DNA from: Marinobacterium rhizophilum DSM 18822
Lineage (GTDB): Bacteria; Pseudomonadota; Gammaproteobacteria; Pseudomonadales; Balneatricaceae
Assembly: GCF_000378045.1 (NCBI RefSeq)
Contig: NZ_KB899098.1
Location: 101,995-165,994, forward strand
DNA: 64,000 bases
Direction of reading: 5' to 3'
Part shown: positions 1-11,118 of the stretch, piece after piece
Position numbering within the stretch: the first letter of the stretch is position 1
Layout: the number at the start of each line of letters is the position of its first letter
The notes under the pieces: model-generated
The model's input: only the letters and a program-made list of their open reading frames with translations
The model's database searches: none
Told to the model about the DNA's origin: nothing
Translations under genes and position numbers: made by a program

Positions 1-146
1 TGCAACAGATACCAGGCGCGCTTTACAGCCATTGCGCTCTCCGCATTCAGATTCCGTTTCGGCCGCGCCGAACAGCCGGAATCAATTGTCGAGTTTGTTT
101 CCAGCTTGAGTATGAGCGGATCGCCAAAAGCTATCCACCCGCATAA
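1..146. other. window edge, no gene recognised
   Basis: I see no convincing reading frame, RNA gene or repeat here. It lies downstream of the tviB stop codon on the minus strand. It may be spacer or the edge of a gene lying outside the window. Confidence 0.4.
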
Positions 147-1430
147 CTACAGGCGTTTATCCACCTGATCCAGCGCCAGCATGCCTTTCACGTCAAACAA
201 TACACTGTGCTCCCGGTCCTTGCACAGGTCACGGATGCGCTCGGCGCCCATTTCCTGGAACTGCCGGTGCGCCACGGCCAGCACCACGGCATCGAACTGG
301 CCCGGTTCCAGGGTCTCAAGCAGATCGAGGCCGTATTCATCATGCGCCTCGCGGGCGGAGACCCAGGGATCATGTACCTCGACACGGGCGCCATAGGTTT
401 CCAGTTCACGCACCACGTCAATGACCTTGGTATTGCGGATATCGGGGCAGTTCTCCTTGAACGACAGCCCCAGAATCAGGATCCGCGCATCCGCCACATG
501 CACCCGGCGCCGGATCATCAGCTTCACCACTTCTTCGGCCACGTGCAGGCCCATGCCATCATTGATGCGCCGGCCCGCCAGGATAACATCGGGAAAGTAG
601 CCGGCCGCCTGGGCCTTGTGGGCCAGGTAGTAGGGGTCCACGCCAATGCAGTGCCCCCCCACCAGCCCCGGCCGGAACGGCAGAAAGTTCCATTTGGTGC
701 CGGCGGCTTCCAGCACCTGGGTCGTGTCAATGCCCAGCTTGCCGAAGATAATGGCCAGCTCGTTGACCAGGGCAATGTTCAGGTCGCGCTGGGTATTTTC
801 GATCACCTTGGAGGCCTCGGCCACCTTGATACTGCTTGCCTTGTGAGTACCGGCGGTGATCACGCTGCGATACAGGCTATCGACAAACTCGGCGACCGCA
901 GGCGTAGAGCCGGCGGTGACTTTCACGATGCTCGGCAGGCGGTGCAGCTTGTCCCCCGGGTTGATGCGCTCGGGGCTGTAGCCGACAAAGAAGTCCTTGT
1001 TGAAGGTCATGCCGGAGGCCGATTCCAGCTCAGGCACACAGACCTCTTCGGTCGCACCCGGGTAGACAGTGGACTCGTAAATGACGATAGAGCCAGGCTT
1101 GAGGACAGAGCCGATGGCCTGGCTCGACTTGCGCAAAGGCGACAGGTCCGGCTGCTTGTTCTCATCCACGGGTGTCGGCACGGTGACAATAAAGACATTG
1201 CACTGCGCCACATCCGCAAGGTCAGCGCTGAAGCCAAGCCTGTTCGACGAGCGCAGTTCCTCGGGCTCAACTTCCAGGGTGCTGTCCTGCCCGCCCTTGA
1301 GCTCCTCGACTCGCCCCCGGTTGATATCAAAACCGATGGTGTCAAACTGCTTGCCGAACTCGACCGCCAGCGGCAACCCTACGTACCCCAGACCCAACAC
1401 GCAGATCCTGACGTTATTCAGGTCCAACAT
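147..1430 (-). CDS. tviB: UDP-N-acetyl-D-glucosamine 6-dehydrogenase, TviB/WbpO type
   Basis: A 427-residue nucleotide-sugar dehydrogenase that oxidises the C6 hydroxyl of a UDP-N-acetylhexosamine to a uronate with two NAD+, feeding surface polysaccharide synthesis in the cytoplasm. The N-terminal Rossmann motif GLGYVGLP lies at residues 13-20. The central signature [12 protein letters not shown] carries the catalytic Cys261, and a C-terminal UDP-binding domain follows ([14 protein letters not shown]). The whole sequence follows the Salmonella TviB pattern closely, including [20 protein letters not shown], so this subfamily is preferred over UDP-glucose dehydrogenase. It is transcribed away from mnmC. 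No other polysaccharide gene is visible; any partners would lie left of the window. Confidence 0.93.
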   Translation of the reverse strand: MLDLNNVRICVLGLGYVGLPLAVEFGKQFDTIGFDINRGRVEELKGGQDSTLEVEPEELRSSNRLGFSADLADVAQCNVFIVTVPTPVDENKQPDLSPLRKSSQAIGSVLKPGSIVIYESTVYPGATEEVCVPELESASGMTFNKDFFVGYSPERINPGDKLHRLPSIVKVTAGSTPAVAEFVDSLYRSVITAGTHKASSIKVAEASKVIENTQRDLNIALVNELAIIFGKLGIDTTQVLEAAGTKWNFLPFRPGLVGGHCIGVDPYYLAHKAQAAGYFPDVILAGRRINDGMGLHVAEEVVKLMIRRRVHVADARILILGLSFKENCPDIRNTKVIDVVRELETYGARVEVHDPWVSAREAHDEYGLDLLETLEPGQFDAVVLAVAHRQFQEMGAERIRDLCKDREHSVLFDVKGMLALDQVDKRL

Positions 1431-1575
1431 TCTTCACGCCCTTGTGCTCGGAATCTCGCAAAGCAGGTATCATAACAGCCACATGCGGATTGCGGGTAGC
1501 CGTGGGTTAATGCTAAACCTGCGCCCGCTAATCCCCGCAAACGTTAGCGAAAAAACCAACGGATTCAATGCGCCT

Positions 1576-3561
1576 GTGAGCAAGATTCAACACGCTGTCA
1601 TCGACTGGAAACACAACACTGCGCTATCCGCCCGCTTTGATGATGTGTATTTCAACACCGACGGCGGGCCTGCCGAAGCCAGACACGTATTCCTCGAGGG
1701 CAATCGGCTGGCCACACGTTTCGCGGCGCTCGATCAGCCCCACTTCAGCATTGCCGAAACCGGCTTTGGCACCGGGCTCAATTTTCTTGTCACGCGCGAA
1801 CTCTGGTTACAGCGTGCACCCGACAATGCCCGGCTGAATTACATCTCGGTGGAGAAATACCCGCTCAACGCGCAGGACCTGGCCCGCAGCCTGGCGCACT
1901 GGCCCGAGTTTTCGGCGGGGGCCCGTCAGCTGCAGGCGCAGTACCCGCCCCTGCTGGAGGGGTTTCACCGGCTGGAGTTCGACAACGGCCGCATCAGCCT
2001 TACGCTGATATTCGCAGATGCCGCCCAGGGCTACGCCGAGCTCGAAGGCACGGTGGATGCCTGGTATCTCGATGGATTCTCGCCGGCAAAGAACCCGGCG
2101 CTGTGGTCTGCCGAACTTTTTGCACAGGTGGCACGCCTGAGCCACTCCTCGACACCCCACGCCACGACGCTCGCCACCTTCAGCGCGGCGCGCACCGTAC
2201 GTGACGGCCTTGCCAACGCGGGCTTTGAACTGACCCGGGCCAGCGGCTTTGGCGCCAAGCGCGAAATGCTCACCGGCACCTATCTCGGGCCCCGGGCAGG
2301 TATCTCAAGCCACCCCTGGTTTGATGCACCCAGCCCCCGCCCGCGGCCCGACTCGGTGCTCATCCTGGGTGCTGGGCTTGCCGGCTGCTGCGCCGCCTAT
2401 GCGCTGGCCCGCCGGGGCATTGCGGTCACGGTGCTGGAGCGTAGCGGGCAACCGGCCGGCGCCGGTTCGGGCAATCGCCAGGGGGCGCTCTACGCCAAAC
2501 TGCCGATTCACCCTACCAAACAGGGGCTGCTGCACAGTACCGGGCTTGAATACAGCCGCCACCTGCTGCGACACCTCAGCGCACAGGGGCTGCTGTCGCA
2601 ACAGGCCTGGCAGGCCTGCGGGCTGCTGCAACTGGCTCAGAGCGACAAGGAGGCCGCCCGGCAACAGCAGCTGCTCGATGCCGGCGCCTATCCTGAAGCC
2701 CTGGTACAGGCGGTGGATGCTATCCAGGCGAGCCGCCTGGCGGGATGCGACACCCCTCACACCGGGCTGTTCTTTCCCCAGGCCGGCTGGGTATCACCGG
2801 TGGACCTGTGCCAGGCGCTGTTACAACATCCTCTGATCAGCCTGCGAACGAACACAAGCGTAGAGGCACTGGACTTTCAAACGGATACGCAATGCTGGCA
2901 GGCCCGCTGCGATAGCGGCGAACGGCACCAGGCCGCCGTCGTGATCGTCGCGACTGCCGGTGCCGCCCAAACCCTGGAGCCGCTGACGCACCTGCCGCTC
3001 AAGGCTATTCGCGGCCAGGTCAGCGAAGCCCCGGTGCCAGCGGCACAAGCGCCGTTGCGCACAGTCGTCTGCGGTGATGGCTACATCCCGCCGCCCATGG
3101 GGGGAACCTACTGTTTCGGCGCAACTTTTGATCTGCACGACGCAGACACCGAAATTCGCGCACAGGATCACCAGAACAACCTCGACACCCTGAGCAGAAC
3201 CCTGCCATCGCTCGGTGCCGCACTGGCTCAACAGCCGCTGCAAGGCCGTGTCGCATTTCGCTGCTCGACACCGGACTATCTGCCCATCATTGGCCCGGCG
3301 CCAAATGCAGAACGCTTTGCCACTGACTACGCCCGCCTGCGTCAGGATCGGAACTGGTCTTTCAATACGGAACCCTCACATTACCCCGGACTCTATGTCA
3401 GTGTCGGCCATGGCTCCAAGGGACTGCTCACCTGCCCGCTGGGCGCGGAACTCCTGGCCGGCCTGATCTGCAATGAGCCGCTGCCACTGGGGCGCACGCT
3501 TACCGAAGCGCTGAGTCCGGCCCGCTTTATCATCAAGAATCTGATCCGCGGGTCGATATAG
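1576..3561 (+). CDS. mnmC: bifunctional tRNA mnm5s2U methyltransferase/FAD oxidoreductase MnmC
   Basis: MnmC completes 5-methylaminomethyl-2-thiouridine at the wobble base of several tRNAs: the FAD domain removes the carboxymethyl group and the MnmD domain methylates the product. The methyltransferase domain comes first (SAM loop ETGFGTGLNF near residues 60-70, DAWYLDGFSPAKNP from residue 161). The oxidoreductase domain has its dinucleotide loop GAGLAG at 265-270 and ends in a DAO-type C-terminus (GSKGLLTCPLGAEL). I chose the GTG at 1576, giving 661 residues, close to the roughly 668 of E. coli MnmC. In-frame ATGs at 1483 and 1510 would add residues with no match to the family. The last 15 codons are copied four more times downstream. 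Confidence 0.93.
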   Translation: MSKIQHAVIDWKHNTALSARFDDVYFNTDGGPAEARHVFLEGNRLATRFAALDQPHFSIAETGFGTGLNFLVTRELWLQRAPDNARLNYISVEKYPLNAQDLARSLAHWPEFSAGARQLQAQYPPLLEGFHRLEFDNGRISLTLIFADAAQGYAELEGTVDAWYLDGFSPAKNPALWSAELFAQVARLSHSSTPHATTLATFSAARTVRDGLANAGFELTRASGFGAKREMLTGTYLGPRAGISSHPWFDAPSPRPRPDSVLILGAGLAGCCAAYALARRGIAVTVLERSGQPAGAGSGNRQGALYAKLPIHPTKQGLLHSTGLEYSRHLLRHLSAQGLLSQQAWQACGLLQLAQSDKEAARQQQLLDAGAYPEALVQAVDAIQASRLAGCDTPHTGLFFPQAGWVSPVDLCQALLQHPLISLRTNTSVEALDFQTDTQCWQARCDSGERHQAAVVIVATAGAAQTLEPLTHLPLKAIRGQVSEAPVPAAQAPLRTVVCGDGYIPPPMGGTYCFGATFDLHDADTEIRAQDHQNNLDTLSRTLPSLGAALAQQPLQGRVAFRCSTPDYLPIIGPAPNAERFATDYARLRQDRNWSFNTEPSHYPGLYVSVGHGSKGLLTCPLGAELLAGLICNEPLPLGRTLTEALSPARFIIKNLIRGSI

Positions 3562-4155
3562 TGGGAAAGTGGTGAGTGATGTGGCGGGAGCCCACTCTGT
3601 GGGCGAATCGTTAACCCCGCACATCCTTCGCCCGGAGACCGGGCTCCCACCCACTCCGCGAGTCCAGCCCGCTTTATCATCAAGAATCTGGTCCGCGGGT
3701 CGGTATAGTGGAAAAGTGGTGACTGGTGCGTGATGTGGTGGGAGCCCACTCCGCGAGTCCGGCCCGCTTTATCGTCAAGAATCTGATCCGCGGGTCGGTA
3801 TAGTGGGAAAGTAGTGACTGGTGCGTGGTGTGGTGGAAGCCTACTCTGTGGGCGAATCGGTAACCCCGCACCTCATTCGCCCGGAGACCGGGCTCCCACC
3901 CACTCCGCGAGTCCGGCCCGCTTTATCATCAAGAACCTGATCCGCGGGTCGGTATAGTGGGAAAGTGGTGACTGGTGCGTGATGTGGTGGGAGCCCACTC
4001 CGCGAGTCCGGCCCGCTTTATCATCAAGAATCTGATCCGCGGGTCGATATAGTGGGAAAGTGGTGAGTGGTGTGAGTGATGTGGCGGGAGCCCACTCTGT
4101 GGGCGAATCGGTAATCCCGCACATCCTTCGCCCGGGGACCGGGCTCCCACCCACA
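3513..4155 (+). repeat. array of five mnmC 3'-end copies with REP palindromes
   Basis: Starting inside mnmC, a segment holding the last 15 codons and stop (SPARFIIKNLIRGSI or close variants) plus about 50-100 bp of trailing sequence occurs five times, beginning at 3513, 3660, 3755, 3909 and 4004. Unit lengths are 147, 95, 154, 95 and about 152 bp, so long and short units alternate. Every copy keeps an intact TAG. Long units carry an inverted pair of REP palindromes (3583-3650, 3831-3899, 4082-4150) with cores GCCCACTCTGTGGGC and GCCCGGAGACCGGGC. The short units lack 59 bp between two CCCACT words. The outermost copies (first and last) are the most alike. No spacers and no separate gene are present. 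Confidence 0.9.
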
Positions 4156-4179
4156 CTGCGGCTACCTCGAGGAGGCACT

Positions 4180-4824
4180 ATGGCACTTGTCATCTACGAT
4201 CAGGGTTACAGGATACAGACCCCTGTTCGGGCCCTGTTCAAGCCCGGCGGCGTTGACATTCTTCAGCCGGTCAAGGCACTGCACCCCGCCGCCAGCGAAG
4301 AGCAGCGCATTGAAACCGAAGCGGAGCGATTTTCGCTGCCACACGAACCCCAGCATAAAAAGACAGCTCGGCAACAACCGGCCCAGCGCGCCTACGAAGC
4401 CAGCGAAGAGGTTCTGGAAAAGCGCGGCGCCCCCCAGCTGCTCGCAGCACAGATCATGACCAGCCCGGTCGAGTCCATCAGCCCTGAGACAACCATCAGG
4501 GATGCCCGCGAACGCATGCGGCATCTGCACATCGAACACCTGGTGATTGTCTCGCCACAGGCCCGCCCGCTCGCCATGCTCAGTGCCCGGGATCTGCACC
4601 AGAGCGCACTGCCTGCGCAAAGCCCTGTTGCCGCCATTCACAGCCGCCACCTGCTTGCAGCATCACCGCAAACCGATGCCTCTCACCTGGCAGCCAGCTT
4701 TGTCGAGTTTGATCTGGGTGCAATGCCCATTGTTGATGAAGAGGATGCGCTGGTCGGAATAGTCACGCGCACCGACCTGCTGCGCTTGCTGATCAGTGGC
4801 GCCCATATCGAACGATGGGCCTGA
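4180..4824 (+). CDS. CBS-pair domain protein
   Basis: A 214-residue soluble protein. The start at 4180 follows a strong ribosome site (GAGGAGG at 4169-4175). Residues 1-85 are a polar, low-complexity N-terminal part without a recognised fold. Residues about 91-140 form a first CBS motif (IMTSPVESISPETTIRDARE, then HLVIVSPQARPLAMLSARDL) and about 147-206 a second (DLGAMPIVDEEDALVGIVTRTDLLR). CBS pairs usually sense adenine nucleotides or SAM and regulate a partner. Here no enzyme or channel domain is fused, so the ligand and partner are unknown. It stands alone, just downstream of the mnmC-tail array, and may be read from mnmC or from a promoter within the array. Confidence 0.85.
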   Translation: MALVIYDQGYRIQTPVRALFKPGGVDILQPVKALHPAASEEQRIETEAERFSLPHEPQHKKTARQQPAQRAYEASEEVLEKRGAPQLLAAQIMTSPVESISPETTIRDARERMRHLHIEHLVIVSPQARPLAMLSARDLHQSALPAQSPVAAIHSRHLLAASPQTDASHLAASFVEFDLGAMPIVDEEDALVGIVTRTDLLRLLISGAHIERWA

Positions 4825-4848
4825 TTATTAAGTGCAAGAAGGGGCGAG

Positions 4849-4880
4849 GTGAATGGTGAATGGTGAATGGTGAATGGTGA
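4849..4880 (+). repeat. tandem heptamer GTGAATG, about 4.6 copies
   Basis: Four perfect copies of GTGAATG are followed by a partial copy. The tract lies outside any gene, just after the CBS-domain gene. Similar GTGA-rich or complementary tracts sit beside the REP elements in the mnmC array and near 19,950-19,995. Confidence 0.9.
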
Positions 4881-4972
4881 AAAGATGATCGCCTGCTCAA
4901 ACGCCGCAGGTTTCCCCCTGTTCCCCGATATTTGCACGCATATCCTCGAAACTCGCTTGGGGCTCATTTCCC

Positions 4973-5049
4973 GGAATTCGCAGGCTCATTCCAGGCTACG
5001 GGCTGCACGCCGTAGGTTGGTAATGAGCGTAGCGAATTCCAACATCCGC
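4973..5049. repeat. inverted pair of REP elements, family B
   Basis: The left half (4973-5000) is the reverse complement of GTAGcctGGAATGAGCCTGCG. The right half (5011-5049) reads GTAGGTTGGTAATGAGCG and then GCGAATTCCAACATCCGCA. Both match the REP elements flanking the transposase gene at 62,993-63,526, about 58 kb away. The head-to-head layout is that of a BIME. Confidence 0.75.
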
Positions 5050-5157
5050 AGCATAGCTGTGGAGAACAGTTCAACGGGGCAGGTCTGATGCTCGCTACGA
5101 ATGACGAATCACGGCTCTTTAACCTCCTGCTCGGCGGCCTTGCCCCTTTCCCCGGAT

Positions 5158-5826
5158 TCAGTGGCGGGTGCGCTCGTGCGGCAAGGCCCGGTTCGAGGGC
5201 AGTGGCGGCGCTTCATCGTCCCCGCCACCAAACAGCCGGGCCAGAAAACGAAACACGCGCTTCACGCCGCGCCATACCTTGGGCAGCAGCCACACCAGCA
5301 GCAGCACGAATACCATGAGACCGGCCAGGAACAGCCAGGGATTGTACAGCGCGGCCCAGACACCACCAATGACCATCACATCTTCGGTAATGGAGGCCGT
5401 CCAGTTACTGAAGGGTTCGGGCGAGGTATTGATCAGAACCCGGCTACCCGCCTTGGCGGCATGGGTCGCCGTGGCCAGCGTGCCACCGACAATGGCCGCG
5501 GCCAGCTCCACCGGCAGGCCTATTTCACCCACGGCCCCGGCGGCCAGCGCAGCACCCGCCGGTATACGGATAAAGGTATGCAGGGTATCCCAGCCGGTAT
5601 CAACGCCGGGTATCTTGTCGGCAAAGAACTCGACACAGTACATGAGGCCCGCCGCCATCAGCACCAGGGGATCCCCCACCACTTCAAGCCCCGGGGGCAG
5701 CACGATATTGCCCGTATTGGACAACAGACCCAGCATCAGGAGGGTCGCGTACAGATTGATGCCACTGGCCCAGGCCAGGCCCATGGACAGGGCAATCATT
5801 TGGGTGATTTGCTCGAGCTGATCCAT
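5158..5826 (-). CDS. DUF4126 family membrane protein
   Basis: A 222-residue integral membrane protein with about four to five hydrophobic segments (residues roughly 8-36, 52-66, 86-108, 140-178) and a basic C-terminal tail (KVWRGVKRVFRFLARLFGGG). The order of glycine-rich helices and the SGINLYATLLMLGLL start fit the DUF4126 family, whose function is unknown. The start at 5826 is followed directly by the conserved MDQLEQITQMIALSMGLAWASG. It lies alone, 90 bp downstream of yheU on the same strand; co-transcription with yheU, the lipoprotein gene and ligA is possible but there is no direct sign. Confidence 0.8.
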   Translation of the reverse strand: MDQLEQITQMIALSMGLAWASGINLYATLLMLGLLSNTGNIVLPPGLEVVGDPLVLMAAGLMYCVEFFADKIPGVDTGWDTLHTFIRIPAGAALAAGAVGEIGLPVELAAAIVGGTLATATHAAKAGSRVLINTSPEPFSNWTASITEDVMVIGGVWAALYNPWLFLAGLMVFVLLLVWLLPKVWRGVKRVFRFLARLFGGGDDEAPPLPSNRALPHERTRH

Positions 5827-5916
5827 AGCGCCTCCGGTTGCGGGTTACAAGGGACTAACAGGGCCACCAGGCCTGATGATCATGGCCTGGTGTATGGTTT
5901 TGACCACAGCGCAGGA

Positions 5917-6131
5917 TTATTTTTCCAGCTGGTCTTTTGCCACTATATTGCACTGCCCTGTACTTTCACTGAACAGTATAACCACCTGGCCGCATTGCAG
6001 CAGGTGGCGTACCTGCCTGATCCGGCTCTCCAGCGGCGTTTCGTGCTCGCCGTAATCGGTGCCGTCACGGGTGACAAATTCGCTGATCAGGTTATCCAGC
6101 GTATCGGGCGAGAGCTCGCCATGGGGAATAA

Positions 6132-6135
<4 letters not shown>
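5917..6135 (-). CDS. yheU: YheU family protein (UPF0270)
   Basis: A 72-residue cytoplasmic protein of the YheU/UPF0270 family, whose molecular role is not established. The family core IPHGELSPDTLDNLISEFV, followed by TRDGTDYGEHE and the later LQCGQVVILFSE, is fully present. I place the start at the GTG at 6135: its GTGA overlaps the TGA stop of the upstream lipoprotein gene by four bases, and the length then equals E. coli YheU. An ATG 24 bases further upstream would add eight residues not seen in the family. The tight overlap suggests translational coupling. Confidence 0.88.
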
Positions 6136-9201
<3,066 letters not shown>

Positions 9202-9368
9202 CTAGTGTACTGTTGCACCCTATATGAACCTTATTAAGGGCCCCTTTTTCCGCCATCCTGCGTTGTTCGTTGTCGCCATAGCCCCACTATGACTCAGCCT
9301 CACGCCTTGACTGGCGAAAAAATTGAGCGCGTTCTAAAGCACCACCAAGAGTGAAACAGTGCACCGGC

Positions 9369-10994
9369 TCAGGCGCGCGAGCCGCCCCGGCGGGAACGGT
9401 TGTGCATTTCAAAGTCGCGAATGCGCTGGCGATAATGCTCCTTGGTCTGCGGGCGCAGCACCGAGCGGTTTTCATCCAGCAGGTCGCCATCAAGATGCTC
9501 TGCCAGGGTCTCGGCCGTCGCCAGCATGCACTCGAAAGCATGCATCACATCCCGCGGCTCCTCCATGGACATGAAGAAGGTCACGGCAGGTGTACGTATT
9601 TGATCGATGGTTACCAAATCAAAAGTACCGGGATTGACGGCATTGGCCATGCTGAACTGCACCGGCCCGGAATCGCTGCCATCTTCGTGACGGTGGAATA
9701 TCGCCATGTCGCCAAAGTGCAGATCACAGGCAGACACGAGCCGGTACAGCAAGCCACCCGCAAAGCCCTCTGCAGCGGTGGAAACCGCCGTAATGACAAG
9801 CACATTGTCCGGGTTCGGCGGGTTGTCGCCAGGCCGGGCCTGTGCCGGACTCGAGGCTTCCTGGGCCGTACCGAACAGCTGATCCTGCTGTGGCTGTGGC
9901 GCCGCTTTCTCCTTCGCCTTCGCGCCAGCGGCCACAGGTGCCGCGTCTGCGCGTTTTTTGTCAGCGGCGGGTGCTGTTGCGGCGGCGGCGCTGGCGCGCT
10001 TGGGCTGACGATTACGCTCCATCAGCAGCGGAATGGGTTTCTCAAGATCGAGCGCAGGTTGTGTTGGAAGGTCGTCGAATAGCGGGTCAGTTTCCCCGAA
10101 TCCCGGCGTCTCTTGCAAGGTGTTAGCTTGCAAGGTGCTAGCTTGCCAATTGTCTTGAGTGCTCTGCGCCGAGCCATCCTGTGCGCGGCCCGGTTCAGGT
10201 TCGGATCGCTTCGCGGCAGGCTCTTTAGCAGACTCGGCAGGCGGCTCCTGTGCAGGCGCAGCTTCAGCCGGCTTGGCGCCAGCGTCTGCAACAGATGCTC
10301 CACGGGGTGACGGGTAGTCGTCTTCGATAGGATCATCAAACAGTGGGTCAGCTTCTGCAACCGGTGTCAGAGGCTGCTTCGATACAGGACGCTGAACCGC
10401 TCGGGCCGGTGCTTCAGCCACGGGGGCAGCGGCGGTGCGAGGTTCAGCCTCAGGCGTTTTAGCCCGCTGGCCATCGACTGCGACATCAGGCTGCACAGCG
10501 GCGTCGCGAGGCGCCGCCGGGCGCGCCTGGGGCGCAGTAGCCGGGCGCGGTGAACTCACCTCCTCAACGTCGTCAGAGAAGCCGAACGTCGGTTCTATTC
10601 GTTCAGGGGCGCGTCGCTCAGATGCATGTCGTTCAGGGGCGCGTCGTTCGGTCGAACGCTCGGTGGTACGCAGCGTCGGCTGTTCAGCAGGCTCTGAAGT
10701 CGGCGCATCCGCCGCTTTGGGCATGCTTACCATCTTCGCCGCATAGGCTGGGCCCGGTTTGCGCTTGGGCACAAACTCCGGTGCCGCGCCGCTGATGGGC
10801 CGGGCACCCCCGTTAGGCAACTCGGGATTGCTCGCCGGTTCCGCCACTTCCTCCGGCAGATCACGAGCCTTGCGGTCAATATCCATGCGCAAGCTGTTAC
10901 GTCCGCCACGCACACGGCGCCAGCCATCGAAAATGATCAGCACGATGACAACCACACCGCCGATGACGAGCCACTCTCTGAGACTGATTTCCAT
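9369..10994 (-). CDS. zipA: cell division protein ZipA
   Basis: ZipA anchors FtsZ filaments to the inner membrane at the division septum. An N-terminal membrane segment (residues about 8-24, WLVIGGVVVIVLIIFDGW) is followed by a very long charged linker rich in Pro, Ala and Glu (residues about 30-395). The C-terminal FtsZ-binding domain (about 395-541) begins NVLVITAVSTAAEGFAG and includes LHFGDMAIFHRHEDG. At 541 residues it is well above the usual 290-340, and the extra length is all linker, with short internal repeats such as ERRAPERHASERRAPER. The pairing with ligA supports the call; unlike Pseudomonas, the upstream neighbour is ccmI rather than smc. Confidence 0.93.
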   Translation of the reverse strand: MEISLREWLVIGGVVVIVLIIFDGWRRVRGGRNSLRMDIDRKARDLPEEVAEPASNPELPNGGARPISGAAPEFVPKRKPGPAYAAKMVSMPKAADAPTSEPAEQPTLRTTERSTERRAPERHASERRAPERIEPTFGFSDDVEEVSSPRPATAPQARPAAPRDAAVQPDVAVDGQRAKTPEAEPRTAAAPVAEAPARAVQRPVSKQPLTPVAEADPLFDDPIEDDYPSPRGASVADAGAKPAEAAPAQEPPAESAKEPAAKRSEPEPGRAQDGSAQSTQDNWQASTLQANTLQETPGFGETDPLFDDLPTQPALDLEKPIPLLMERNRQPKRASAAAATAPAADKKRADAAPVAAGAKAKEKAAPQPQQDQLFGTAQEASSPAQARPGDNPPNPDNVLVITAVSTAAEGFAGGLLYRLVSACDLHFGDMAIFHRHEDGSDSGPVQFSMANAVNPGTFDLVTIDQIRTPAVTFFMSMEEPRDVMHAFECMLATAETLAEHLDGDLLDENRSVLRPQTKEHYRQRIRDFEMHNRSRRGGSRA

Positions 10995-11118
10995 AAATCC
11001 GCTGCTATCTCAAAGTTTTTTGACTGGCGCCCATCCGAATTCTGACCGCCGACTACTTTTACCACCGGGGCAGCGTCGCGCCCCGGCATAACAGATGCAA
11101 CTATAGACCGAGCGGCGA

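Larger units (their letters stand above)
4825..5157. other. intergenic stretch with simple repeat and inverted REP pair
   Basis: No gene is seen in these 333 bases. They hold a heptamer tract (4849-4880) and an inverted pair of REP elements (4973-5049), listed separately. The right part, up to the end of the minus-strand DUF4126 gene, looks like plain spacer. Confidence 0.6.

Noticed and set aside
1081..1575. Much longer N-terminus for mnmC in the same open frame
   Set aside because: The extra part runs antisense through tviB and has no likeness to MnmC; the GTG at 1576 gives the normal length.
3513..4155. Regular repeats suggesting a CRISPR array
   Set aside because: The units include coding sequence of mnmC, spacing alternates 95 and about 150 bases, and the intervening sequence is itself repeated, so there are no unique spacers and no cas genes.
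4060..4179. Longer start for the CBS-domain gene inside the repeat array
   Set aside because: The extra residues come from REP sequence, and a strong ribosome site stands just before the ATG at 4180.
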